Source: Alphaproteobacteria bacterium
Lineage (GTDB): Bacteria; Pseudomonadota; Alphaproteobacteria; Bin65
NCBI GenBank assembly: GCA_021776685.1
Contig: JAJFFJ010000150.1
Span: 1 to 34,625 of the forward strand
Direction of reading: 5' to 3'
Length of the DNA: 34,625 bases
Positions within the stretch are counted from its first letter, which is position 1. Each line of letters begins with the position of its first letter. A program made the position numbers and the translations under genes. The notes under the pieces are model-generated. The model was not told the origin of the DNA. It did not search any database and saw only the letters and a program-made list of their open reading frames with translations. Of this stretch, positions 1 through 7,193 are shown piece by piece.

Positions 1-1448
1 TCGTTCTTCCACAGCCCACGGGTCAGGCCAATGGACGGCCGCCGCATCACCAGTTCACCCACTTCGCCGGCGGCCACCGGCTCGCCGTCTTCGTTGACAA
101 TGTCCGTACCGCAGCCCGGCACCGGCTTGTTGAAAGAGCAGGGTTTGTGCGGCTCGATCACCAGGCTGGAGATCAGTCCACCCATCTCCGTGCCACCGGA
201 ATAATTCATGATCGGCGCCTTCTTTTTGCCGACCACGTCGAACAGCCACCACCAGGCGTCCGGCGTCCAGGGCTCACCCGTGGATGCGAAAATACGCAGG
301 CTTGAGACGTCGTGGCCGTCAAACTGGTCTTCGGGTCCGATCTTCAGGGTGCGGATCAGGGTCGGGGAGACCCCCATCCAGCTGACCTTGTGGCGGTCGA
401 TGATGCCCCAGATGCGGTCGGGCTCCGGATAGTTGGGTGCGCCTTCGATCAGCACCACGGTGCTGCCGATCAACAGGCCGCCGAAGACGAGAATTGGCCC
501 CACCAGCCAGCCCATGTCCGACATCCACATGATGTGGTCTTCGGGCTTGAGATCCATGCAGATGCCCAGGTCCAGCGCCGTTTTCACCGGGAACCCGCAA
601 TGGCTGTGGACGACGCCCTTGGGCTTTCCTGTGGTGCCGGAGGTGTAGACCAGCAGGAAAGGGCTGTCGGCGTCGACTTCTTCCGTCGGTGCGTCGTCGG
701 GCATGTCCGCGGTCAGCTCGTCCCACCAGTGGTCGCGCCCCTCGACCCAGTCCATCGGCGCGTCGTGGGCGCGATGGACGATCACGTGCTTCAGGGTGGG
801 AATGTCCTTCGCCGCGTCATCGATCACGCTTTTCGAGCCCACGATCTTGCCACGGCGGGGCGAACCATCGACAGTGATGACCGCGACGGCTTCACCATCC
901 GACAGGCGGGCGGCCACCGCCTCGGCGCCAAAGCCGGAGAATAGCGGCATGACAATCCCGCCGACCATGGCGACCGCCAGCAGGGTGATAATCGCCTGCG
1001 GAATATTCGGCAGATACATGCCGACACGGTCGCCCCGGCCGATGCCAAGTTTGCGTAACGCGCCCGCGAGGCGGCAGGTTTCCGCGTGCAGTTCCGCATA
1101 GGTCAGGTCGCGCCGGGCGCCGTCCTCGCCCTCCCACTGCACGGCATTTTTCTGCCAGGTGGAGGTGTCGCGGAATTTCTCCAGACAGTTCATGGCCACA
1201 TTGGTGGTGCCGCCCAGGCACCATTTTGTGAAAGCGATTCCGGCGCTCTCGTCCAGCGCCTTTTCGTAGGGCTTGTAGAAACGATAATCGATGAAGCGGA
1301 AGAGCCCGTCGTGGAACCATTCCGGCTCCTCGCAGGAGCGGCGCAGCAGCGTGTCATAGTCGCTGACGCCAAGAGACTGCATGAACTGGGTCACCACCGC
1401 CCCGGCAATGACGTCCTCACTCGGCCGCCAGGCAATATCGTCCGTCAT
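1..1448 (-). CDS. AMP-dependent acyl-CoA synthetase / ligase (C-terminus beyond window)
   Basis: Member of the adenylate-forming acyl-CoA synthetase family, which activates a carboxylic acid with ATP and passes it to CoA. The AMP-binding P-loop YTSGTTGKPKGVVHSH begins at about residue 268. Other conserved patches are visible, including SWMGVSPTLIRTL and the adenine-site region MNYSGGTEMGG. The N-terminal layout (a long region before the Rossmann part, with YRFYKPYEKAL and a W-rich segment) resembles acetyl-CoA or acetoacetyl-CoA synthetases, but I cannot fix the substrate. The start is ATG at 1446-1448 (protein begins MTDDIAWRPSED). Position 1 falls inside the gene, after about 482 codons, so the C-terminal lysine domain is not seen. 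It is divergent from the Lrp/P450 pair, with 93 bases between. Confidence 0.9.
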   Translation of the reverse strand, partial: MTDDIAWRPSEDVIAGAVVTQFMQSLGVSDYDTLLRRSCEEPEWFHDGLFRFIDYRFYKPYEKALDESAGIAFTKWCLGGTTNVAMNCLEKFRDTSTWQKNAVQWEGEDGARRDLTYAELHAETCRLAGALRKLGIGRGDRVGMYLPNIPQAIITLLAVAMVGGIVMPLFSGFGAEAVAARLSDGEAVAVITVDGSPRRGKIVGSKSVIDDAAKDIPTLKHVIVHRAHDAPMDWVEGRDHWWDELTADMPDDAPTEEVDADSPFLLVYTSGTTGKPKGVVHSHCGFPVKTALDLGICMDLKPEDHIMWMSDMGWLVGPILVFGGLLIGSTVVLIEGAPNYPEPDRIWGIIDRHKVSWMGVSPTLIRTLKIGPEDQFDGHDVSSLRIFASTGEPWTPDAWWWLFDVVGKKKAPIMNYSGGTEMGGLISSLVIEPHKPCSFNKPVPGCGTDIVNEDGEPVAAGEVGELVMRRPSIGLTRGLWKN

Positions 1449-1541
1449 CGTCCGTCTCCCTCCACGTTTGGTCACCTTGACAGCCTAGCCGCCCTCCGCA
1501 AGGTTGCGGCGAACCCGACTGTGGGTGGAAGGGAAGTATCA

Positions 1542-1802
1542 ATGCAGACGATTTTTGTCATGGTGAAATGCGAACTCGGCCAATCCTACAAGGTGGCGGG
1601 CGAGGCGGTTGAAATCCACCAGGTGTCGGAAGTGCATTCAATTTCCGGCCAGTGGGACCTGCTGATCAAATGCTTCCTGGAGGACGGTGACGACATCGGC
1701 CACTTCGTCACCGAGACCGTGCAACTGGTGCCGGGCGTGAAAGATACCTTCACCATGCTCACCTTCAGGGCCTTCACCAGTACGTTGAGATCGGCGGAAT
1801 AA
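1542..1802 (+). CDS. Stand-alone Lrp/AsnC ligand-binding (RAM) domain protein
   Basis: An 86-residue protein that matches only the C-terminal effector-binding alpha/beta domain of Lrp/AsnC regulators. It opens QTIFVMVKCELG and contains the typical run VEIHQVSEVHSISGQWDLL and later FVTETVQLVPGVKDT. There is no helix-turn-helix, so it should not bind DNA itself; stand-alone RAM proteins form oligomers that bind amino acids or other small ligands. The start is ATG 1542, with a purine-rich GGAAGGGAAG upstream. Its stop is 4 bases before the P450 start, so the two are co-transcribed and probably translationally coupled. A consensus TTGACA lies at 1477-1482, but I see no convincing -10 box at the right distance. 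Confidence 0.85.
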   Translation: MQTIFVMVKCELGQSYKVAGEAVEIHQVSEVHSISGQWDLLIKCFLEDGDDIGHFVTETVQLVPGVKDTFTMLTFRAFTSTLRSAE

Positions 1803-1806
1803 GGTG

Positions 1807-3048
1807 ATGGACGGGGCTGCGATTTCCTTCGACCCCCGCACTCCGGAAGCGGTGCGCGACCCCTACGCTGCGCTCCGGCCTTTGCAGGAACACGCGCCGG
1901 TCTACTGGTCCGACGCATTGGGCGCCTGGTGCGTCACGCGCTACGACGATATCCAGAATGCGTTCCGGGATCCGCGCCTGTCGTCGGACCGCATCCGGCC
2001 GTTCATCGCGCAGGCGGCGGAACATATCAAAGATCTGGTCAAGCCTCTGGGCGACCATCTGGAGATGTGGGCGGTGTTCAACGACCCGCCGGACCACACC
2101 CGCTTGCGCGGACTGATGAACAAGGCCTTTACCAGCCGGGCGGTCGACTCCCTGCGGCCCAATATTGCTGAAATCGTCACCGACCTGCTTGATGACATCG
2201 AGCGGAAGATGGCGGCGACCGGCAGCCGCGAGTTCGATTTTATCCGGGACTTCGCCTACCCGCTGCCGGCCACGGTGATCGCCGACATGCTGGGCGTGCC
2301 GCGAAAGGACGTAGATCTTCTCAAGAACTGGTCTGACCTGCTGGCGAAATTCGTCCTGACGTCGCGCGCGGACCCGGAGCGTTATCGTCTCGCTGCCGAA
2401 GGGGTGATGGAGATGGAGGCCTATTTCCGGGACTTCGTCGACAGCCATGACCAGACGCAAGTTGACGTTACCACTGGCCTGGTCGAAGCGCGGGATGCCA
2501 GTGACCGGCTGACCCCGGCGGAGCTGGTGGCCAACTGTGTGCTGTTGCTGTTTGCCGGTCACGAGACGACCACCCAGATGCTGGCCAATGGCACCCTTGC
2601 CCTGCTGCGCCATCCGGAGCAGTTCGCGGATCTCAGGGCCAATCTGGACGATGTCGATCTGATCCAGAATACGGTGGAGGAGGTGCTGCGCTATGACGGC
2701 CCGTCACTGTCGATGGTGCGGGTCGCAGCTGAGGATTTCGACTGGCAAGGCCAACATATCAAGAAAGCGGACCGGATTTTCCTGTTCATGTGCCAGGGCA
2801 ACCGCGACCCGCGGATCTTTACGAACCCGGATGTGCTTGATATCCGGCGTGAGGATGCCAAGAAGAATTTCACCTTCGGCTATGGCATCCACTTCTGCGT
2901 CGGTGCGCCGCTCGCGCGGCTGGAGGGGGAGATTGCTTTCCCGCTGGTCTTCAAGCGGTTCCCCAATCTGGAGCTGGTGAACCCCGACCCGCCCTGGACG
3001 GACTCGATCCTTACCCGTGGCATGATCGAAATGCCCGTCCGGGCGTAA
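1807..3048 (+). CDS. Cytochrome P450 (bacterial class I, soluble)
   Basis: A 413-residue soluble P450, normal bacterial length. Hallmarks (counting from a GTG one codon upstream): I-helix oxygen-activation motif FAGHETTT at 250-257, K-helix ExxR at E293/R296 (EVLR), and heme loop FGYGIHFCVGAPLAR with the axial cysteine at about 365. There is no signal peptide or membrane anchor. It would need a ferredoxin and reductase, neither of which is encoded nearby. ATG 1807 is chosen over GTG 1804 because it is the stronger codon and leaves a 4-base gap from the preceding gene. The substrate is unknown; coupling to a RAM-domain protein and facing an acyl-CoA ligase suggests small-molecule or acyl catabolism (inference). 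Confidence 0.95.
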   Translation: MDGAAISFDPRTPEAVRDPYAALRPLQEHAPVYWSDALGAWCVTRYDDIQNAFRDPRLSSDRIRPFIAQAAEHIKDLVKPLGDHLEMWAVFNDPPDHTRLRGLMNKAFTSRAVDSLRPNIAEIVTDLLDDIERKMAATGSREFDFIRDFAYPLPATVIADMLGVPRKDVDLLKNWSDLLAKFVLTSRADPERYRLAAEGVMEMEAYFRDFVDSHDQTQVDVTTGLVEARDASDRLTPAELVANCVLLLFAGHETTTQMLANGTLALLRHPEQFADLRANLDDVDLIQNTVEEVLRYDGPSLSMVRVAAEDFDWQGQHIKKADRIFLFMCQGNRDPRIFTNPDVLDIRREDAKKNFTFGYGIHFCVGAPLARLEGEIAFPLVFKRFPNLELVNPDPPWTDSILTRGMIEMPVRA

Positions 3049-3075
3049 ACGGATGCGCCTCAGGCGTCCACTCGC

Positions 3076-3780
3076 CTATTCGTAGCTGTCGTGCAGCCGG
3101 ACCCAGTCCATGGAGTAGGGCAGGCCCGCCTCGTTGCGGCCCTTGGGCGCGATATCGAGCAGATTGTAGGCGCCGATAAACATGTCGAGGCCACGCCCGA
3201 AAGTGGAGTAGGTATGGAAGATGTCGCCGCCGCCGTCCTTGTAGAAGCAGCTAATGCCCGGCGCCTCGCCCATGGGGAAAGTGGTCTGGCGATAGTTATA
3301 GGTGACCTCGCCGGCCGCCATCTCTTCTTCCGTATAGCTCACGTTGAAGTCGAAATTGAAGTCGCTGCCCAGGGACGATACCCATTCGAAATCCCAGTCC
3401 ATGCGCTTCCGGAACGCATGCAGGGTCTCCAACGGCGCGTTTGACACCGCCACCAGCGCCACGTCGCGGGCCGCCAGATGGGGCTGGGACGGGCCCATGT
3501 GGTCGGCCATGAAGGAGCAAGACTTGCAGCCTTCCTCCCAGTCCGGGCCAAACATGAAATGCTGCAGGATCAACTGCTCGTGTCCACGGAACAGGTCCGC
3601 CAAGCTTTGCTCGCCGGCGGTGCTTTGAAAGCGATATTCCTTGTCAATCCGCCGCCAGGGCAAGGACTGGCGCTGCTCGGTGATCTGGTCGCGCAGGCGG
3701 GTAAATTCTTTTTCCTTTTTCAGAAGCTCATTGCGGGCGTCAAGCCAGGCCTGGTCGTCAACCACCTGATGGTCGGTCAT
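3076..3780 (-). CDS. DUF899 family thioredoxin-fold protein
   Basis: A 234-residue protein of the DUF899 family, a thioredoxin-like (AhpC/TSA-related) fold. Visible marks are the N-terminal RNELLKKEKEFTRLRDQ, the PWRRIDKEYRF segment, the CxxC-type motif GCKSCSF (Cys85, Cys88), and the C-terminal block DIFHTYSTFGRGLDM. The family is annotated only as a putative dithiol/thioredoxin-like protein; a redox role is likely but unproven. The gene converges on the P450 gene (27 bases apart). A near-perfect 24-bp palindrome sits 43-66 bases upstream of the start, so repressor control is likely. DUF899 genes commonly accompany ArsR-type regulators, but none is present here. Confidence 0.9.
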   Translation of the reverse strand: MTDHQVVDDQAWLDARNELLKKEKEFTRLRDQITEQRQSLPWRRIDKEYRFQSTAGEQSLADLFRGHEQLILQHFMFGPDWEEGCKSCSFMADHMGPSQPHLAARDVALVAVSNAPLETLHAFRKRMDWDFEWVSSLGSDFNFDFNVSYTEEEMAAGEVTYNYRQTTFPMGEAPGISCFYKDGGGDIFHTYSTFGRGLDMFIGAYNLLDIAPKGRNEAGLPYSMDWVRLHDSYE

Positions 3781-3822
3781 GGAAAATCCTCCAGAAAATC
3801 GCCGCGTCCGGTGCGGCCGTCT

Positions 3823-3846
3823 TTATTTAACCAATAGGTTATATAA
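3823..3846. promoter_or_regulatory. 24-bp palindrome upstream of the DUF899 gene (candidate operator)
   Basis: The left arm reads TTATTTAACCAA and the right arm reversed and complemented reads TTATATAACCTA, so 10 of 12 base pairs match. The core is TAACC-N4-GGTTA. It is AT-rich in a GC-rich background and lies in the 90-base gap upstream of the minus-strand DUF899 start. ArsR-family repressors often use such AACC/GGTT palindromes, but that assignment is inference. TATAAT also occurs on the + strand at 3842-3847. Confidence 0.6.
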
Positions 3847-3870
3847 TGCTATATGAAGCGACGGCAACAC

Positions 3871-4665
3871 CTACCGGCCGGTAAATTGCGCCGGGCGTTT
3901 TTCGTCGAAGCTGTCGACCCCTTCCTGATAATCGGCACTCCCCTGGGCGAGGACGAACTGGTCCCGGTCGAGAGCGCTGGCGGCGCGACCCAGTGCGAAC
4001 GCGGCCGCGTTGGTGGCCTCCTTGATCATGCGCACCTGGGCTGGCGGCAGGGCGGCGACGCGGTCGGCCATCTGCTGCGCGCCGGCGACAGCGCCTCCAT
4101 CGGCGGTTACCTCGTCGGCAGCACCCCACTCGACGGCCTGTTGGGCGCCCACCTTGTCTGCCAGCACGAAGAAGCGCTTGGCGCGGGCGGGGCCCACCAG
4201 AGCCACGGTGCGGGGCACCGAGCCCCAGCCCATATTCATGCCGCGCTCGATCTCTGGCGCGTAGAGGGTTGCGCTTTCCGCCATCACACGGAAATCACAG
4301 GCCACCGCAATTGCCACGCCGCCGCCAATGCACCAGCCTTCGATCGCGGCAATGGTGATCGGTTCCACATCCTGCCACGCCTGGCACATGCGAGGACCCA
4401 GGGCGAGGCGCTCGCGCCGGTCCTGCAGATCGGCCTGCCGAACCTCGTTCGTTTCAGGGTCGCGGAGGTCGAAGCCCATGGTGAAGTTGGCTGCGCCCGT
4501 CAGGATGATGGCCGAGGTTTCGTGGTCGCCCTCGAAACTGCGCGCCGCGGCCAGAAGCTCCCGCATCAGGTCCAGCGACAAGGCGTTGGCCCGCGTGCCC
4601 CGGTCAAAATGGACGGTGGCGACGCGACCGTGGCGCTCGATGGTGATGTGTTCAAAGTCAGACAT
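3871..4665 (-). CDS. Enoyl-CoA hydratase/isomerase (crotonase) family protein
   Basis: A 264-residue crotonase-fold protein acting on acyl-CoA thioesters. Family features seen: ANALSLDLMRELL near residue 26, the oxyanion-hole segment NFTMGFDL (60-67), and GGGVAIAVACDFRVMAE (114-130). The position of the first hydratase catalytic glutamate (rat Glu144, in GGGCE) is Ala118. The second (rat Glu164) is kept as Glu138 in APEIERG. A single-glutamate site is what delta3,delta2-enoyl-CoA isomerases use, so an isomerase or other crotonase activity is more likely than classical hydration. The start is ATG 4663-4665. Its Shine-Dalgarno AGGGA (seven bases upstream) lies inside a perfect 12-bp hairpin. 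Confidence 0.88.
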   Translation of the reverse strand: MSDFEHITIERHGRVATVHFDRGTRANALSLDLMRELLAAARSFEGDHETSAIILTGAANFTMGFDLRDPETNEVRQADLQDRRERLALGPRMCQAWQDVEPITIAAIEGWCIGGGVAIAVACDFRVMAESATLYAPEIERGMNMGWGSVPRTVALVGPARAKRFFVLADKVGAQQAVEWGAADEVTADGGAVAGAQQMADRVAALPPAQVRMIKEATNAAAFALGRAASALDRDQFVLAQGSADYQEGVDSFDEKRPAQFTGR

Positions 4666-4670
4666 GGCGG

Positions 4671-4701
4671 TATCCCTGTGGCAGCAATGGCCACAGGGAT
4701 A
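4671..4701 (-). promoter_or_regulatory. 12-bp hairpin sequestering the crotonase ribosome-binding site
   Basis: The arms TATCCCTGTGGC (4671-4682) and GCCACAGGGATA (4690-4701) are perfectly complementary with a 7-base loop. In the minus-strand mRNA the 3' arm contains AGGGA, which ends seven bases before the crotonase ATG, an ideal Shine-Dalgarno spacing. The stem therefore covers the ribosome-binding site. There is no T-run after it, so it is not a standard terminator. Confidence 0.65.
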
Positions 4702-4770
4702 TCCGAGGTGGCGGAAGATGAAAACCGTGGCGCGCGGCCAGGCGCGCCCGGATTTTCCGGTCAGCCGGGT

Positions 4771-5844
4771 CTAATAGGCCACGTAGCTGCGGTGTACCCA
4801 GCGGTCTTTGCCGCCAATCCGGGTTTCAGAAAAAATGCTCTTCTTGCTGCGCCGGAGCGCGACATCGACATTGCCCCGGCGGCGCACCTTCACCTTGCCG
4901 CCCTGGCGGGCCTTCTCCATGAAACCGCGCACAGCAGCCTTGTTGAGATGCTTGAAGGACGTCTTTTTTTGTTCGGCAATCGCCTCGGTCGCGGCAGCGT
5001 GCAACAGCTTCGGCCACAATTTGCGGAACAGCACCGGGTGTGCGTAGACATCCGCTGTGCTGACCTTGCCATTGATGACGACCACGACGCCGACAATGCC
5101 GGCGCCCTTCGGGAGTTTCGCCGCAAGGGCAGACTGATAGCCCTTGATCGAGCGGCCTAGTGCCTTGTTCTCCAGCGAAAGTTGCAGGCTGGTCCGGGAG
5201 GCCTTGGAGCGCACATCCGACTTTACGTTCTTCTCCAATTTCTTCTGAAGCTGCGCCACACCGCGCCAGACCCGGTCCTGGGTGGAGCCGCCGCGATGTA
5301 GCTGGACCCTGTGTTGTCCGCGATGCCGTCCGCCATGCCGCTGCAGTCGGGTATCCCTCGGCGCCGCGCCATAGAGGGCGATCTTCAACTTTCGGGAGGG
5401 CAACGCGGTCTTGGCGCTGGTGAATTGTTTGTCCGACTCCTTGCCACGCCGGGCCCAGCGCCCCCGCTCCACACAGTAGGCGCCAATCGGCACCAGCCCG
5501 GATTTGGGCGGCAGGATGAGATCGCTGGTGATGACACGGTCCTGCCGGCCACCCTTCAGGATGTCGCCGGCCTGGATGAAGATTTGTTTGTTGCTGAGAT
5601 TCTCCACCTTCAGCCGGCGCACATTGCCGGTTTCATGAACGCGGACCAGCTTGCGCTCCATTGCCTCCTGCAATGTGATCAACTTGCCAGCGGCTGCCTG
5701 GGTGTCGCCCCGCACGAACCATACGGTCAGATTCTTGTGGGTGAATGGGCCTGATAGGCCCTTGGGTCCGGTGTCAGCCTGCGCGGGTGATTGCGCCGCG
5801 ACCAGTGCCAGCGTCACGGCGCCGACGATCAAACGTCCTGTCAT
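4771..5844 (-). CDS. Secreted ARPP-1-domain-like protein
   Basis: A 357-residue exported protein. The start ATG 5842-5844 is chosen because it opens a classic signal peptide (MTGRLIVGAVTLALVAA, probable cleavage after AQA at about residue 23) and has GAGAGGGA upstream; a longer reading from 5946 only adds unlikely residues. The mature N-terminus resembles the ARPP-1 domain: TLQEAMERKLVRVHE, then LKVENLSNKQIFIQAGDIL, GGRQDRVITSDLILPP and PIGAYCVERGRW. The C-terminal half is basic and less conserved, with a VVVVING strand and a highly basic tail. The biochemical role of this domain is not established. The gene is followed by a 105-base gap before the crotonase gene. Confidence 0.75.
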   Translation of the reverse strand: MTGRLIVGAVTLALVAAQSPAQADTGPKGLSGPFTHKNLTVWFVRGDTQAAAGKLITLQEAMERKLVRVHETGNVRRLKVENLSNKQIFIQAGDILKGGRQDRVITSDLILPPKSGLVPIGAYCVERGRWARRGKESDKQFTSAKTALPSRKLKIALYGAAPRDTRLQRHGGRHRGQHRVQLHRGGSTQDRVWRGVAQLQKKLEKNVKSDVRSKASRTSLQLSLENKALGRSIKGYQSALAAKLPKGAGIVGVVVVINGKVSTADVYAHPVLFRKLWPKLLHAAATEAIAEQKKTSFKHLNKAAVRGFMEKARQGGKVKVRRRGNVDVALRRSKKSIFSETRIGGKDRWVHRSYVAY

Positions 5845-5992
5845 GGATCTGTTCCCTCTCTCCGATGAGCAGGGACAGGGTGTGCGCGGGATTGGGCAGG
5901 ACCTCGCGCAGGGGGTGACCGGCACGTGGAAATCGCGTGGCGACAAAAAGGCAAACGGAAATTATCGGATCTGGATTTTTTTTTTGCTGGGA

Positions 5993-6006
5993 GTGACGGC
6001 CGTCAC
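5993..6006. promoter_or_regulatory. Perfect 14-bp palindrome in a divergent intergenic region
   Basis: GTGACGGCCGTCAC is a perfect palindrome about 83 bases upstream of the cysteine-rich secreted protein and 149 bases upstream of the ARPP-1-like gene on the other strand. A run of ten T residues lies just before it (5976-5985). It is a plausible operator; no regulator family is assigned. Confidence 0.4.
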
Positions 6007-6043
6007 AGCGTGATGCGGCCCACCCAGTGATACTGCGCACACG

Positions 6044-6062
6044 TCGGGAGCGTTACTCCCGA
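6044..6062 (+). other. 7-bp stem-loop in the leader of the secreted cysteine-rich protein
   Basis: TCGGGAG and CTCCCGA pair perfectly around the 5-base loop CGTTA, 26 bases before the ATG at 6089. It may be an mRNA-stabilising leader structure; the ribosome-binding site CAGGAG is outside it. Confidence 0.35.
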
Positions 6063-6088
6063 GAGAGAGGAACCCAGGAGAAAATTAT

Positions 6089-6664
6089 ATGAACCTGTTC
6101 GCAAATAAATCCGTTTTGGGCGTTCTTTCCACCGCCGCTCTGGGCGCAGGCCTTGCTGCCGCGCCGGTCGCGGTCAACACCGCGTCGGCGGTGATCGTGG
6201 GCTCACCCAACATGCAGCAATATTGCAATCGGTATCATGCCCCCAGCGGGGCAATTTGGGCACAGCGGCGGAATCGCTGGGAATGCGCCAAAATTACAGG
6301 GCGCTTCAGCCGGCTCTATTATCGGGTCAACTATGCGCTCGCCTGCCGGACGACCCATGGCACACTTCGGTATCGCGCCTTTGGCAATCGTGTGCTGTGC
6401 GACCGGGTCGCGACCACCCGTGGGGGCGGTTTCAACACCCGCCGTCTGGTCTCGCCGGACCTGCGCAGATTCTGCTTGCGCAGCTATCGCACCACACGAG
6501 TGAACTTTGACTACCGCCGCAACCGGTTTGTCTGCTCGGTCCGCCGCGGGTACAGCCAGGTGCACTACATCATCAACATGCGCTCGGCCTGCTACTACAC
6601 GCGCAACACCACCCGCGTGACCTATCTGGGCGGCAGTGCTCGCCAGCCGCGCTGCGTCATCTAG
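6089..6664 (+). CDS. Secreted protein with eight evenly spaced cysteines, unrecognised family
   Basis: A 191-residue exported protein with a signal peptide (hydrophobic stretch residues 8-28, likely cleavage near ASA at 34). I do not recognise the family. The mature part has eight cysteines at residues 46, 66, 86, 104, 129, 149, 168 and 189, spaced about 20 apart. The sequence looks like two copies of a roughly 65-residue module: compare YCNRYH...RRNRWEC...YYRVNYALAC with FCLRSY...RRNRFVC...HYIINMRSAC. Each copy contains two C-x(17-20)-C loops. It is rich in Arg and Tyr. The start ATG 6089 has CAGGAG nine bases upstream. The gene stands alone and ends in a good terminator, so it is probably a single-gene transcript. 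Confidence 0.8.
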   Translation: MNLFANKSVLGVLSTAALGAGLAAAPVAVNTASAVIVGSPNMQQYCNRYHAPSGAIWAQRRNRWECAKITGRFSRLYYRVNYALACRTTHGTLRYRAFGNRVLCDRVATTRGGGFNTRRLVSPDLRRFCLRSYRTTRVNFDYRRNRFVCSVRRGYSQVHYIINMRSACYYTRNTTRVTYLGGSARQPRCVI

Positions 6665-6692
6665 GGCAGCCAGGCTAAAGTTTAAGGGCAAG

Positions 6693-6721
6693 CGGCGTCG
6701 CCTTTGGGCGGCGCCGTTTTT
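6693..6721 (+). terminator. Rho-independent terminator
   Basis: Stem CGGCGTCGCC / GGCGGCGCCG (10 bp, one U-G wobble), loop TTTG, then TTTTT. It begins 28 bases after the stop of the secreted cysteine-rich gene and overlaps no coding sequence. Confidence 0.85.
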
Positions 6722-6731
6722 CCATGGGCGG

Positions 6732-7151
6732 CTACACCCGCGGGGACGGCTCTTTGAACACCCGCCAGACGCCGTCGGCGGTCATCAGCACTTTGTCACC
6801 ACAGGTAATTTCACCCTGCAGGAAGGCGATGGTGCGAGCCTGGCGCACCATCCGGGCGCGACCCTCGATCCAGCCGTCTGCCGCCATGCCGGAGACAAAG
6901 TCCACATTCAGGGAAATGGTGGCGGTCAGGCGCTTGGAGTTCGCTTCCAGATGCATACCCATGAAGCTGTCCGCGAAGGTGAACAATGCGCCGCCATGGG
7001 TGACGCCGTTCAGGTTGCCGTGGCGTCGGTCCAGCACCATGCCGAAGACGGCGTCTGCCAGCGGACCCTTCTGATAGAAGGTGCCGACAAGCTCGCTGAA
7101 ATTGTCCTTGAGCTGGCAGGGCTCAAAGCCTTCGGGGATCTGGACGGTCAT
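6732..7151 (-). CDS. PaaI-family hotdog-fold thioesterase
   Basis: A 139-residue single hotdog domain. The hallmark HGGALFTFADS (residues 52-62) matches the helix and catalytic region of PaaI/YbgC-like acyl-CoA thioesterases, with the preceding NLNGVT and the later ISLNVDFVSG strand typical of the family. It probably hydrolyses small or aromatic acyl-CoA esters in the cytoplasm, with substrate unknown. The start ATG is 7149-7151. It faces the terminator of the upstream + strand gene and follows the radC gene on the same strand, 42 bases downstream of its stop. Confidence 0.88.
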   Translation of the reverse strand: MTVQIPEGFEPCQLKDNFSELVGTFYQKGPLADAVFGMVLDRRHGNLNGVTHGGALFTFADSFMGMHLEANSKRLTATISLNVDFVSGMAADGWIEGRARMVRQARTIAFLQGEITCGDKVLMTADGVWRVFKEPSPRV

Positions 7152-7193
7152 GATGGTGATTTTCAGGCGGTCTGGAAAGGGCAGGAGCCCCGA

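Noticed and set aside
312-944. Long + strand frame inside the acyl-CoA ligase
   Set aside because: Shadow of a GC-rich gene; His/Asp/Ala-rich composition typical of antisense frames, while the minus strand has clear motifs.
1477-1482. Consensus -35 TTGACA upstream of the Lrp/P450 pair
   Set aside because: No acceptable -10 hexamer at 16-18 bases; not listed as a promoter.
3049-3075. Short GCGCC/GGCG stem between the P450 and DUF899 genes
   Set aside because: Only four or five pairs and no T-tract, so it is not supported as a terminator.
3853-5160. 435-codon + strand frame opposite the crotonase and ARPP-1 genes
   Set aside because: It spans two genes and their gap on the other strand, has no family motif, and shows antisense-type composition.
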